In this document: positions 44,155 to 53,116 of the stretch, piece by piece
Layout of the letters: each line of letters starts with the position of its first letter
Position numbering within the stretch: position 1 is the first letter of the stretch
Source of the DNA: Chthoniobacter flavus
GTDB taxonomy: Bacteria > Verrucomicrobiota > Verrucomicrobiia > Chthoniobacterales > JACTMZ01
NCBI GenBank assembly: GCA_945871065.1
Contig: CAMBUL010000007.1
Span: 1 to 56,700, forward strand
Direction of reading: 5' to 3'
DNA: 56,700 bases
The notes under the pieces: model-generated
What the model saw: the letters and a program-made list of their open reading frames with translations, nothing else
Told to the model about the DNA's origin: nothing
Databases searched by the model: none
Translations under genes and position numbers: made by a program

Positions 44155-45063
44155 ATGGATGACACCCTTCATTGCACCGCCGAGCAGCGCGCCGACCGCC
44201 TCGACCGCTGGCTCGCCGGGCAGTGGCCTGACTTCAGCCGCGCCCGCTGGCAGAAAGCGCTGACCTCTGGCCTGGTGCAAGTCAACGGCACCGTGGCCCG
44301 CGCCTCCGATCCGGTCCGGGCCGGCGACAAAATCGAGGCCCGCCTGCCGCCCGCCGCCGCAGTCCCTGCCCATGTCACGCCGGAAAATATCCCCCTCGAT
44401 ATCCTCTACGAGGACGATCACCTGCTGTGTTTGAACAAGCCTCCGGGACTTGTGGTCCATCCGGCGGTCGGCCATTGGCAAGGCACCTTGGTCAACGCCG
44501 TTCTCCACCACTGCGGTCCGGTCACCGCAGGGGGGGACCCTCTGCGCCCGGGGATCATCCATCGTCTCGACAAGGACACCAGCGGTTGCATCCTCGTGGC
44601 AAAAACAGAGCAAGCACTGACCGCGCTCGCGCGCCAGTTTGCCGACCGCACCGCACAAAAAACCTATCTCGCCGTGGTTCGCGGGCTTCCCCGCACCTCG
44701 GCAGGTTCGGTCAACGGCGCCATCGAGCGGCACCCCGTCCACCGCCAACGCATGACGGTCAGCCGCGGGCCAGGGGCGCGCGCCGCCGAGACGTCGTGGC
44801 GCGTCCTCAACTCCGATGGAAAGCTTTCCCTCCTCGAATGCCGGCCGAAAACCGGGCGCACCCACCAGATCCGCGTGCACCTCAAACACCTTGGTCACCC
44901 CATCGCCGGTGACCGCACCTACGGAGGCGGCGCCGATTATCCGCGCCAACTGCTCCACGCGTGGAAAATTGCCGTGACCCATCCCGTCACCGGCGTCCTC
45001 ATGGAATTCACTGCCCCGTTGCCCGGCGACTTTCCCTTGCGGCCGGACCAAGCCGGCTCCTGA
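44155..45063 (+). CDS. rluD: RluD-family 23S rRNA pseudouridine synthase
   Basis: A 302-aa RluA/RluD-family enzyme with an N-terminal S4 RNA-binding domain (about 12-60) and a catalytic domain carrying HRLDKDTSG, whose first Asp is the nucleophile. It also has the downstream RTHQIRVHL motif. RluD makes pseudouridines in helix 69 of 23S rRNA; RluA or RluC specificity cannot be excluded. Start ATG 44155 gives MDDTLHCTAEQRADRLD. It is divergent from the kinase with only 8 bp between starts, and convergent with the rhomboid gene. Confidence 0.9.
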   Translation: MDDTLHCTAEQRADRLDRWLAGQWPDFSRARWQKALTSGLVQVNGTVARASDPVRAGDKIEARLPPAAAVPAHVTPENIPLDILYEDDHLLCLNKPPGLVVHPAVGHWQGTLVNAVLHHCGPVTAGGDPLRPGIIHRLDKDTSGCILVAKTEQALTALARQFADRTAQKTYLAVVRGLPRTSAGSVNGAIERHPVHRQRMTVSRGPGARAAETSWRVLNSDGKLSLLECRPKTGRTHQIRVHLKHLGHPIAGDRTYGGGADYPRQLLHAWKIAVTHPVTGVLMEFTAPLPGDFPLRPDQAGS

Positions 45064-45094
45064 CTTTTGCCTCCTCCCGCGGGCCGGAGCGCCG

Positions 45095-45853
45095 TCACCA
45101 ACGGCGGCGCTGCTCCCTCGCCAACGACTCCAATTGCCGCCGTTCCTCGCGGCTGAGACCATCCATTCCTTCCTCCGCGACCCGGGAAAGCAATTCCTCG
45201 GTCTGCGCGGTGCGCCCGGCTTCGTCCGCCGACCACCGGACGCGCGGCGCGGCGGGGAGCCACCACCACGTCAGGAACGCTCCAGCCATGGCGCCCCCCA
45301 GATGCGCGAGGTGGCCGACCTGGGGAAAAATACGCAGCACGGCGCAAAGCAGGGAGACGAGAATAATCCCCCGCCCGAGCGTTTTGGCCTTCATGTTGAC
45401 CGGCAAAACAAAGAAGAGCAGCGCGCGCAGCGGCATCTCGGGATAGGCCGTGGTGAAAGATAACATGATGCCGCATACCGCCCCGGAGGCGCCGATCAAC
45501 TCGGAAGAGGGGGAAGCAAATGCGGTTTGGAGCAGACCGCCCGCCACACCGGAAAGAAGATAAAGCAGCAAGTATTTCGCCCGCCCGAGCAAGTGCTCGA
45601 CTTCCGGGCCGATGAACCACAAGGCCAACACGTTGACCGAGAGATGCAGGAGGTTGGCATGAAGGAAAATATGGGTGAACAAAGTCCACCAGCGCCCCTC
45701 GGACAACGCTTGCCCGCTCAACGCCCACGCCGAAAGGTCCAATCCCCGTTCTCCACCGAGGAGCAGGACCTCGAGGGTGTAGGCCGCCACACACCCTGCC
45801 GCCAGAAGCACCGTGACCGGAGCCGCGCGCAACTTGTCCCGCAAATCTTGCAT
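45095..45853 (-). CDS. Rhomboid-family intramembrane serine protease
   Basis: A 252-aa polytopic protein with about six transmembrane helices. It has the catalytic Ser in IGASGAVCG (about 118-126), the catalytic His in VGHLAHLGG, and the L1-loop motif GRWWTLFTHIFLHANLLHL with conserved WxxxTxxFxH spacing. It cleaves membrane proteins within the bilayer; substrates unknown. The cytoplasmic C-terminal tail (about 200-252) is Arg/Glu-rich. Convergent with rluD (31-bp gap) and divergent from the AsmA-like gene. Confidence 0.92.
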   Translation of the reverse strand: MQDLRDKLRAAPVTVLLAAGCVAAYTLEVLLLGGERGLDLSAWALSGQALSEGRWWTLFTHIFLHANLLHLSVNVLALWFIGPEVEHLLGRAKYLLLYLLSGVAGGLLQTAFASPSSELIGASGAVCGIMLSFTTAYPEMPLRALLFFVLPVNMKAKTLGRGIILVSLLCAVLRIFPQVGHLAHLGGAMAGAFLTWWWLPAAPRVRWSADEAGRTAQTEELLSRVAEEGMDGLSREERRQLESLAREQRRRW

Positions 45854-45940
45854 GGAGCGAGGCTAACAGCCGGGGCACGGGGGAGCAACGCGCGCTTCCC
45901 GCTTTGCATCAAGCCCCGTTGGGTTAACGTGGCCGGTCGT

Positions 45941-47353
45941 ATGCCGCGCTGCCTCCGCCCCTGCCTCATCGCTGCCGCCGCGCTGGTCGGTCTGGCCGTC
46001 GCCGCCGTGCTGGCTTTCAACCTCCACTTGCAGTCGAACGCCATGCAGGAACAGTTGCGCAAAGCAGCCATCGACACCATCGGGCTGCCGCTCAATGTGC
46101 GCAGCGCCATTTACACGCCTTGGGATGGCATCTGCCTGCGCGGACTGGTCATGCCCGACATGGAAAATGCCGGCGTCAATTTCCTCGAGGCCTCCGAGTT
46201 CCGCATCATGTTCCGCCTCTGGCCTCTCCTCCGGCGCGAATTTGTGGTGAGCAGCCTGCGGCTGAACGAAGCCGTTCTCACCTGGAGGCAAAACACGGAG
46301 GGCAAATGGCGGGTACCGCGTCAACCTGTGGATGCTATCCCCGCGCCCGCCGGCACCCCCGGCATGGCACGCCCCGCCGTATCGCCCGCGCCGACCCCGG
46401 CCCGGCCGGCGGTGGAAATTGTCGGCGCCGTGGTGCCGGAACCGGTCATGGCTGTGCGGATCGACGGCATGGAAGTGCGGCGTTCGCGCATCCTTTTCGA
46501 AAACCGCGACGGCTGGCCATTGCTCGACGCAGAAGGCATCACCGCACGGGCCAACCTCGGCGGCGACGGCAACGCGACCGGCGAAGCGCGCGTTCCCGAG
46601 GCTGTCCTCGCCGGCCTCATCGTGGCACGCGACCTCGCCACCGACTTCACCCTCGAGCAAGGTCTCCTCCAACTCACCGGCATCCGCGGGGAGATCGCCG
46701 GCGGAAGCCTCGCCGGGCAGGGCAGCGTGGCCACCATGGCCGAAGGGTCGCCTTACGAGTGGGACCTCCGGCTCGACGGCTTCCAAATGTCCGAACTGCG
46801 CATGCCGTCCTCGTTCGGTGGCACCCGCATGGAAGGCACCCTCGCCGCGCACTTCACCGTGCAGGGACGCAATGCCCCGCAACGAAGGTTGCAAGGGCGC
46901 ACCCGGATCGACCTGGCCAACGGCCGCATGATCCCGTCGGACTACCTTAAAGGGCTCGGCCAAGTGCTCGGCATTCGCGAAATGCAGGGACTCGATTTCC
47001 GCGAGGCCTATGCCGAGTTGCGTCTCGATGACGATTTCATCCACGTCGCTCCGCTTTGGCTGCGATCCGACGAGTTTGCCGTGGAAATGAGCGGACCGGT
47101 TACCCGCGGCGGCGGCCTCGATCTCAAAGCCCGTCTCCTCCTCGGACCAGCCTCGGCCTCGCGCTTGGCCGCATTGACCGGCCGCGAGTTGCCCGCCGCC
47201 GGCATCAAGGACATGCCCGGCTTCCGGGCGGTTACCTTCCGCGTGACCGGAACCCTCGAGAAACCGCAAAGCGACCTCGCCTCGCGCCTGCTGGGCGGCG
47301 GGGCCGGCGGCCGCATCGGCGAATTTTTCCTCAACTTCCTGGGCGCCCCCTAA
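45941..47353 (+). CDS. AsmA-like periplasmic/inner-membrane protein
   Basis: A 470-aa protein with one N-terminal transmembrane segment (CLIAAAALVGLAVAAVLAFN, about 8-27) followed by a long beta-rich periplasmic part. The signature LNVRSAIYTPWDGICLRGL and the repeated strand-rich GGSLAGQGSV pattern recall AsmA/TamB-type proteins, now viewed as lipid-transport bridges. A Pro/Ala-rich linker lies near residues 130-150. It is 3 bp before rsmD and heads the envelope operon, consistent with an envelope role. The family assignment is tentative. Confidence 0.62.
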   Translation: MPRCLRPCLIAAAALVGLAVAAVLAFNLHLQSNAMQEQLRKAAIDTIGLPLNVRSAIYTPWDGICLRGLVMPDMENAGVNFLEASEFRIMFRLWPLLRREFVVSSLRLNEAVLTWRQNTEGKWRVPRQPVDAIPAPAGTPGMARPAVSPAPTPARPAVEIVGAVVPEPVMAVRIDGMEVRRSRILFENRDGWPLLDAEGITARANLGGDGNATGEARVPEAVLAGLIVARDLATDFTLEQGLLQLTGIRGEIAGGSLAGQGSVATMAEGSPYEWDLRLDGFQMSELRMPSSFGGTRMEGTLAAHFTVQGRNAPQRRLQGRTRIDLANGRMIPSDYLKGLGQVLGIREMQGLDFREAYAELRLDDDFIHVAPLWLRSDEFAVEMSGPVTRGGGLDLKARLLLGPASASRLAALTGRELPAAGIKDMPGFRAVTFRVTGTLEKPQSDLASRLLGGGAGGRIGEFFLNFLGAP

Positions 47354-47356
47354 GCC

Positions 47357-47911
47357 ATGCGCGTGATTGCCGGAACCGCGCGCGGCCTGCGCCTCGACTG
47401 CCCGGCTGGCGTGGCCCGCCCCATGATGGACCGCGTACGCGGGGCGGTTTTCTCCAGCCTCGGCGAAGCGGTCCCCGGTGCCCGGGCCCTGGATCTTTTT
47501 GCCGGAAGCGGAGCCATCGGCATCGAGGCGCTGAGCCGCGGCGCCGCTTCGTGCGATTTCGTCGACCGCAACCGCAAGGCCTCCGAGGTCATCCGCAGCA
47601 ACCTCGCCCGCGCCAAGTTGACCGGCTCGGTCCGCATGCAGGACGTTGCCGCCTATATCGGACGCGCGGCACCTGCCACCTTCGATCTTGTCTTCGCAGA
47701 CCCGCCTTTTGCCCTGGAAACCGGGGACCCCGCCCACCCGCACTCCCTGCTCGCCGGGAGCGACCTCGCCCGCTGCGTGGCGCCGGGCGGATTCTTCGTC
47801 GTCGAGTTGCCGCACGAACCGCCCCGGCCTGCCCCGTCTTGGGAATTGCTCCGCAACCGCCGTTACGGGCAGGCTTGGGTGGCGATGTACCGCCGGACGT
47901 CCGACGCATGA
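47357..47911 (+). CDS. rsmD: 16S rRNA (guanine966-N2)-methyltransferase
   Basis: A 184-aa SAM-dependent enzyme with MRVIAGTARGLRL at the start, RPMMDRVRGAVFSSL, SAM motif I LDLFAGSGAIGIEALSRG, and catalytic DPPF. It methylates G966 in the 30S decoding region. It overlaps waaA by 4 bp (ATGA). coaD, a usual rsmD partner elsewhere, is absent. Confidence 0.95.
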   Translation: MRVIAGTARGLRLDCPAGVARPMMDRVRGAVFSSLGEAVPGARALDLFAGSGAIGIEALSRGAASCDFVDRNRKASEVIRSNLARAKLTGSVRMQDVAAYIGRAAPATFDLVFADPPFALETGDPAHPHSLLAGSDLARCVAPGGFFVVELPHEPPRPAPSWELLRNRRYGQAWVAMYRRTSDA

Positions 47912-49218
47912 CGCGCATTCTTTACAATCTTCTCTTTCCCCTCGCCTTTCTTGTCATCCTGCCGCGCTACTTGGTGCGCATGGTCCGCCGGGGCGGCTAC
48001 CGGCTTGATTTCGGGCAGCGATTTGCGCGCTACGCCCCGGAGTTGCGGTCACGCTTCGACCGCGGTGAATGGATTTGGGTGCATGCCGTCAGCGTCGGCG
48101 AGTTGCTCATCGCCCTCAAACTCTTGGACGAACTTCACCGGCGCCACCCCGCATGGCGCTTCGCCGTTTCCAGCACCACATCCACCGCCCACGCTCTCGC
48201 CCTCGGGCGGCAGACTGATTGGTGGGTTCCTATCTATGCGCCGGTGGACTTTCCTCCCCTCGTGCGCCGCGCACTCGACGCCGTTCGTCCCCGCGCCGTC
48301 GTGCTGACTGAAAGCGAAATGTGGCCGAACTTCATCTGGACGGCCCGGCGACGCCATATCCCCGTTGTTCTGGTCAACGCCCGCGTCTCACCACGTTCCG
48401 CGCGCCGCTACCGGCGCTTCGCGCCGGTGCTCCGCGCCGTGACCCGACATTTGCAGGCCATCGGACTTCAGGAAAAGTCGCACGCCGCACTCTGGAAACA
48501 TCTCGGCGTGCCAGCGCAGCGACTGCACCTGACCGGCAGTGTGAAATACGACCCCACCGGCGAGCGTCCGCAGGACAGGGACTTCCGTCCCGTGCTCGCG
48601 GGCTTCGGCTTCGACCCCGCCGACCCAATCCTTCTCGGCGGCAGCACCCACGAGGGAGAAGAGGAAATCCTCGCCGACAGCCTGCGTATCTTGCGTAAAC
48701 AATGCCCTGCGGCGCGCCTCCTTATCGCCCCGCGCCACGTCGAGCGCACCGCAAAGATCGCCGCGAGCCTCGCCCGGACCGGTTTCCGCGTGGCGCGACG
48801 CACGGAAACCCACACCGGTCCGGCTCCGGATATTCTCCTTCTCGATACCACCGGGGAATTGCCCGATTGGTATGCCTGCGCAGATGCGGTTTTTATTGGC
48901 AAGAGTCTACGCGGATCCGGCGGACAAAACCCCGTCGAAGCCATCCTCGCCGGCTGCCCCGTCCTCTTCGGCCCGCAGATGCAGAATTTCGCGGCGCTCC
49001 GCGAGGCGCTGCTCTCCGCAGGCGGGGCGGTGGAAATACACGATGCCAACGACCTGGCCGCGGAGACTGTCCGGCTTTTCACCGACCCGTCACACCGCGC
49101 CAAGCTGGTCGAGAACGCGGGGATCGCCCTGCAACCGCACCACGGTGCCACGGTCCGGACTGCCAGGTTGGTCGAAGACGCCTTCATGGGGAGTGACTCC
49201 GCCCCCTCCCGCGTGTAA
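47908..49218 (+). CDS. waaA: 3-deoxy-D-manno-octulosonic acid transferase
   Basis: Transfers Kdo from CMP-Kdo to lipid IVA at the inner membrane. The 436-aa GT30 protein has a hydrophobic N-terminus (LYNLLFPLAFLVILPRYL), the VHAVSVGEL active-site motif with its Glu, LTESEMWPNF, STHEGEEE and the C-terminal GSGGQNPVEAILAGCPVLFGP. It is coupled to rsmD by ATGA and precedes kdsA by 13 bp, so Kdo synthesis and use are genetically linked. Confidence 0.96.
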   Translation: MTRILYNLLFPLAFLVILPRYLVRMVRRGGYRLDFGQRFARYAPELRSRFDRGEWIWVHAVSVGELLIALKLLDELHRRHPAWRFAVSSTTSTAHALALGRQTDWWVPIYAPVDFPPLVRRALDAVRPRAVVLTESEMWPNFIWTARRRHIPVVLVNARVSPRSARRYRRFAPVLRAVTRHLQAIGLQEKSHAALWKHLGVPAQRLHLTGSVKYDPTGERPQDRDFRPVLAGFGFDPADPILLGGSTHEGEEEILADSLRILRKQCPAARLLIAPRHVERTAKIAASLARTGFRVARRTETHTGPAPDILLLDTTGELPDWYACADAVFIGKSLRGSGGQNPVEAILAGCPVLFGPQMQNFAALREALLSAGGAVEIHDANDLAAETVRLFTDPSHRAKLVENAGIALQPHHGATVRTARLVEDAFMGSDSAPSRV

Positions 49219-49231
49219 ACTGCCAAGGTTG

Positions 49232-50047
49232 ATGCGGGCCAAACCCTTTAAAATCGGAAATGTCACCGTGGGCGGGAAAAAACTCCTCCTCATCCTCGGT
49301 CCGTGCGTCATAGAAAGTGAAAGGTCGGCCCGCCGTGCCGCCGCGCGGATTCTCACCATCACGCGCCGCCTCGGTGTCCCGTTCATCTTCAAGGCCTCCT
49401 ACGACAAAGCCAACCGAACGGCGGGATCCTCCTTCCGCGGCCCCGGCCTCGATGAAGGTTGCCGCATCCTCGCCTCCATCCGCCGCGACTACGGCCTGCC
49501 CGTCACGACAGATGTCCACTCCCCGGAAGAAGTCGCCGTCGCCGCACGCCATGTCGACCTTTTGCAAATCCCCGCCTTCCTCTGCCGCCAAACCGACCTG
49601 ATCGCCGCGGCGGGGGCGAGCGGTCGCGCGGTCAATGTGAAGAAGGGCCAATTTCTCTCACCGTGGGAAATCGAACCCATCGCGCGCAAGCTCCGTGCCG
49701 CGGGATGCCGCCGCTTCTTTTTCACCGAGCGCGGCACGACCTTCGGCTACAATAACCTCGTGGCCGACATGCGCTCCATCCCCTGGATCCGCGCCCAAGG
49801 TTTCCCCTTGGTTTTCGACGCCACCCATTCCGTCCAGCGGCCGGGCGGCGGCGGCGACCGCACCACCGGGGACGGCGAACTCGCCCCTGTGCTTGCCGCC
49901 GCCGCGGTCGCAGCCGGGGCCGACGGCGTTTTCCTCGAGACCCACGAGAATCCGGCCAAAGCTCCGTCCGATGGACCCAACCAGATTCCCCTTGCCCGCT
50001 TGCCCGGCGTCCTGCGCCAACTTCTCGCCATCCGCCATGCGCTTTGA
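49232..50047 (+). CDS. kdsA: 3-deoxy-8-phosphooctulonate synthase (KDO-8-P synthase)
   Basis: Condenses PEP with arabinose-5-phosphate to give Kdo-8-P. The 271-aa TIM-barrel protein has LGPCVIESE, FKASYDKANRTAGSSFRGPG, TDVHSPEE, QIPAFLCRQTDL, VNVKKGQFLSP and DATHSVQRPGG. ATG 49232 gives the standard length. Its stop lies 11 bp into the next gene. Whether it is metal-dependent is not evident. Confidence 0.97.
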   Translation: MRAKPFKIGNVTVGGKKLLLILGPCVIESERSARRAAARILTITRRLGVPFIFKASYDKANRTAGSSFRGPGLDEGCRILASIRRDYGLPVTTDVHSPEEVAVAARHVDLLQIPAFLCRQTDLIAAAGASGRAVNVKKGQFLSPWEIEPIARKLRAAGCRRFFFTERGTTFGYNNLVADMRSIPWIRAQGFPLVFDATHSVQRPGGGGDRTTGDGELAPVLAAAAVAAGADGVFLETHENPAKAPSDGPNQIPLARLPGVLRQLLAIRHAL

Positions 50048-50495
50048 CCTTTCCGTCCTGCTCGCCACGCTCATCCTGCCGTTGGCCGCCCCTGCGCAGG
50101 AAAGTCCGGGCTTGGGCCCCATCGACATTCCGGTCGCCATTGGCCAAAGCGTCAAAGAAATCCGCGTCCCCCACCACAACGCCCAAGGCAAACTCAGCCT
50201 GCGTCTGAACGCGGAGCGGGCCGAACGTTCCAGCAGCACCGAATTTACCTTCGGCGATCTGCGCATCGAAATCTTCGGCGAGGAGGCCGACAAAGCCACC
50301 CTCGAAGTCCTTCTCCCCGAGGCCGTCTTCGACCAAGGCACGCGCCGGCTGGTCAGCAACCGCCGCTCGGTCATCAAAGGTGAAACCCTCGAAATCACCG
50401 GGAGCCAACTCGAATTCGACATCGATACGCGGACCAGCCTCCTGCGCGGACCCGTCACCATGGTGGTCACCGCCTCCGACAAACTCCAGCCATGA
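50037..50495 (+). CDS. LptC-like LPS-export periplasmic protein
   Basis: A 152-aa exported protein with a signal sequence (MRFDLSVLLATLILPLAAPA). Its small beta-jelly-roll-like region contains EVLLPEAVFDQGTRRLVSNR and LEITGSQLEFDIDTRTSLLRG, as in the LptC/LptA fold. It lies exactly where LptC would be, between kdsA and the LptA-like and LptB genes. Unlike E. coli LptC it seems to have a cleavable signal. Assignment relies on context plus fold features. Confidence 0.65.
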   Translation: MRFDLSVLLATLILPLAAPAQESPGLGPIDIPVAIGQSVKEIRVPHHNAQGKLSLRLNAERAERSSSTEFTFGDLRIEIFGEEADKATLEVLLPEAVFDQGTRRLVSNRRSVIKGETLEITGSQLEFDIDTRTSLLRGPVTMVVTASDKLQP

Positions 50496-51028
50496 GACCC
50501 GCCGTTTTTCTCCTCGCTCTCACCGCCACCGCGGCAGCCCAGACCGGCGCTGATCCGCTCGGGCTCGGTCCCTTGGCCGAGACGCGACCGCTCGGATCCA
50601 AAACCGAAATCACCGCGCAAAAAGAGGCCACCTTCGACGAACAAAAAAACACCGCGATCTTCGTCGGCAGCGTGCGCGTGACCGACCCCAGCTTCCTCCT
50701 CTCCTCCGACCGGCTCACCGTGTTCCTCACGGCCGACCGCTCAGGTATCGAACGCGCCGTGGCCGAGGGCAATGTTGTCATCGTGCAGCGCGCCGCGGGG
50801 GAGGCCGAGGAGAACAAAGGGGCGGTCGGGCGGGCCCAGCGGGCCGAATACCTTCCCGCCGACGGCCGCGCCACCCTGAGCGGAAGCCCGGAGATCCAAC
50901 AAGGCATCAACCGCCACATCGCCACTTCACCCGGAACACGCATGATTCTCCACCGCGACGGCCGCGCCAGTACCATCGGGCCCAGCCGCACGGTGATCAC
51001 CGACGCCGCCGCACCCGAATTGCCATGA
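50492..51028 (+). CDS. LptA/OstA-like LPS transport protein
   Basis: A 178-aa exported protein with signal peptide MRPAVFLLALTATAAAQ. The beta-jelly-roll OstA pattern is visible: TEITAQKEATFDEQKNTAIF, then FLLSSDRLTVFL and VAEGNVVI, followed by RAEYLPADGRATLSGSPEI. LptA forms the periplasmic bridge carrying LPS from LptC to LptD. It is overlapped by the LptC-like gene (4 bp) and overlaps lptB by 4 bp. Confidence 0.78.
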   Translation: MRPAVFLLALTATAAAQTGADPLGLGPLAETRPLGSKTEITAQKEATFDEQKNTAIFVGSVRVTDPSFLLSSDRLTVFLTADRSGIERAVAEGNVVIVQRAAGEAEENKGAVGRAQRAEYLPADGRATLSGSPEIQQGINRHIATSPGTRMILHRDGRASTIGPSRTVITDAAAPELP

Positions 51029-51792
51029 GCGCCGAACTCCCCACCGCCAAGCCGGGCGCAGATGCCGCCCGCCCGATTCTTCAGACGGACCAACTGGTCA
51101 AAGTTTACGGCGGACGCGCTGTGGTCAACGGCGTCGACATCCATGTGCGCCGCGGCGAAGTCGTCGGCTTGCTCGGCCCCAATGGCGCGGGCAAAACGAC
51201 CAGCTTCTATATGATCGTCGGCCTGGTCCGTCCTAACTCGGGCCGCGTCCTCTTCAACGACCAGGATGTCACCCGCATGCCCATGTTCCGCCGCGCCCGC
51301 GCCGGCATGGGCTACCTGCCGCAAGAGGAATCCGTGTTCCGCAAGCTGACCGTGGAGCAAAATATCATGGCCATCCTCGAAACGACCAAGCTCTCCCGCC
51401 CTCAACGCAAAGCCCGCTGCGAGGAACTACTCCATCAGTTCGGCATCGAGCACATCGCCAAAAATACCGCCCTCACCCTAAGCGGCGGCGAGAAACGCCG
51501 CCTGACCATCGCCCGCTCGCTCGTGACCAGCCCCTCGCTCCTCATGCTCGACGAACCTTTCAGTGGCGTGGATCCCATCGCGGTCTTCGACGTCCAGCAG
51601 ATCATCTCGAATCTGCGCGACGCCGGCCTCGCCATCCTCATCACCGACCACAACGTCCGCGAAACCCTCGCCATCGTGGACCGCGCTTACCTCATCTTTG
51701 AAGGGCGCGTGGAAAGCGAGGGGCCCAAAGATTTCCTGCTCAACGACCCCGTCAGCCGCAGACTTTATCTCGGCGAAAGCTTCAGCATGTAA
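51025..51792 (+). CDS. lptB: LPS export ABC transporter ATP-binding protein LptB
   Basis: A 255-aa ATPase with Walker A GPNGAGKTT (about 53-61), Q-loop LPQEESVFRKLT, signature LSGGEKRR and Walker B LLMLDEPFSGVDP. The LptB-specific Gly/Glu features after the Walker B (VDPIAVFDVQ) and the ITDHNVRETL His-loop are present. It powers LPS extraction with LptFG, which are not in this window. The gene overlaps the LptA-like stop by ATGA. Confidence 0.95.
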   Translation: MSAELPTAKPGADAARPILQTDQLVKVYGGRAVVNGVDIHVRRGEVVGLLGPNGAGKTTSFYMIVGLVRPNSGRVLFNDQDVTRMPMFRRARAGMGYLPQEESVFRKLTVEQNIMAILETTKLSRPQRKARCEELLHQFGIEHIAKNTALTLSGGEKRRLTIARSLVTSPSLLMLDEPFSGVDPIAVFDVQQIISNLRDAGLAILITDHNVRETLAIVDRAYLIFEGRVESEGPKDFLLNDPVSRRLYLGESFSM

Positions 51793-51797
51793 ACGCC

Positions 51798-52745
51798 ATG
51801 GCCTCCCTCGCAATCGAACCACCCAGCGTCGGGCAATTTTTCGAAACCAACGCCGACGCCCTTGGCCTCGAACTGGTGGCCGGAAAAACCGGCCTCGACC
51901 GCATCATCCGCGAGCCCACGGTCAACCGCCCCGGCCTCGCCCTCTCGGGTTTCTACAATTACTTCGCCCCGAAACGTGTCCAGGTTTTCGGCAGTGCCGA
52001 ACTCAGCTACCTCCAAAGTCTCCCCGCCACCGAACGCAAGGAGCGCCTGCGCCGGTTCTTCGGTTGCACCATACCCTGTCTGGTCATCGCCCGCCGGGCG
52101 AAACTTCCTCCGGGCGTCACCGAGTTCGCCGATCGGGCCGGCATCCCTGTTTTCCGCACCCCGATGATCACCATGAAATTCATCAACGCCGCTACCATCG
52201 CGCTCGAACTCGACTTCGCCCCGCGCCGCAGCGAGCACGGCAGCATGGTCGATATCCTCGGCGTGGGCACCCTCATCCGCGGCGACAGCGGCATCGGCAA
52301 GAGCGAATGCGTCCTCAGCCTTCTCGAGCGCGGCTACAGCCTGGTCAGCGACGACATCACCCGCTTCCGCGCGATCGAGGGCCGCGAACTGATAGGCGCC
52401 TCCGCCGAGTTGACCCGCTTCCACATGGAGGTCCGGGGTATCGGTATCATCAATGTCGCCGCCATCTTCGGCGTCCGCAGCATCCGGACGGAAAAGTCCC
52501 TCGATCTCGTTGTCACCCTCAAAGACTGGACGGAAATGGAGGATGTTGACCGCCACGGCCTTCAGCGCCAGTTCTACAAGATCCTTGGCATCTCCGTGCC
52601 CCACGTTATTATTCCCGTTCGCACAGGCCGTGATCTCGGTCGTTTGGTCGAAGTCGCCGCGTTGGACCAGAAATTGAAGTCCCATGGGACAGACAGCGCC
52701 AACGAGTTCAACGAACGGCTGATCAACCAAATGAAGGGCCAGTGA
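51798..52745 (+). CDS. hprK: HPr kinase/phosphorylase
   Basis: Phosphorylates and dephosphorylates Ser46 of HPr. The 315-aa product has the N-terminal HprK domain and a C-terminal kinase with Walker A GDSGIGKSE (about 162-170), SDDITRF and the HprK signature MEVRGIGIINVAAIFG. It sits 6 bp after lptB and its stop overlaps, or nearly abuts, the HPr gene. The location directly after Lpt genes resembles proteobacterial lptB neighbourhoods, but here rpoN and hpf are missing. Confidence 0.95.
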   Translation: MASLAIEPPSVGQFFETNADALGLELVAGKTGLDRIIREPTVNRPGLALSGFYNYFAPKRVQVFGSAELSYLQSLPATERKERLRRFFGCTIPCLVIARRAKLPPGVTEFADRAGIPVFRTPMITMKFINAATIALELDFAPRRSEHGSMVDILGVGTLIRGDSGIGKSECVLSLLERGYSLVSDDITRFRAIEGRELIGASAELTRFHMEVRGIGIINVAAIFGVRSIRTEKSLDLVVTLKDWTEMEDVDRHGLQRQFYKILGISVPHVIIPVRTGRDLGRLVEVAALDQKLKSHGTDSANEFNERLINQMKGQ

Positions 52746-52753
52746 CAAAACAC

Positions 52754-53059
52754 ATGGGAATCCTCACCAAAAAAACCGGTGCGGCGGAAAGCCGTCTCAC
52801 TCGGGAACTGGTCATCCTCAACCGCTACGGGCTCCACGCCCGTCCTGCGGCTCTTTTTGTCAAGACGTCGAACCGCTTCAAATCCGAAGTCTGGGTCGAA
52901 AAGGACGGCGAGGAAGTCAACGGCAAGTCGATCATGGGTCTCATGATGCTTGCCGCCGGCCACGGCTCCAAACTCAGGGTCTCCGCCGCCGGCGCCGATG
53001 CCGAAAAATTCCTCAAGGAAATCGAGGAACTTGTCGCCAGCCGCTTCCACGAGGACTGA
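52754..53059 (+). CDS. ptsH: Phosphocarrier protein HPr
   Basis: A 101-aa HPr with active His28 in NRYGLHARPA and Ser59 in NGKSIMGLMML. The 31-residue spacing equals that of canonical His15 and Ser46, so both PEP-dependent and HprK-dependent phosphorylation look possible. The N-terminus is about 13 residues longer than typical HPr. GTG 52742, overlapping the hprK stop, is an alternative start. Confidence 0.95.
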   Translation: MGILTKKTGAAESRLTRELVILNRYGLHARPAALFVKTSNRFKSEVWVEKDGEEVNGKSIMGLMMLAAGHGSKLRVSAAGADAEKFLKEIEELVASRFHED

Positions 53060-53116
53060 GCTGGCCGCGCATTCCCCCTTCCCCCCCCCTGCGCTTTCCG
53101 TTAAACAGCGCTCCGG

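Noticed and set aside
45863-47815. 650-codon minus-strand open frame opposite the AsmA-like and rsmD genes
   Set aside because: rsmD has clear motifs on the other strand; the product is a His/Gly/Ala-rich shadow.
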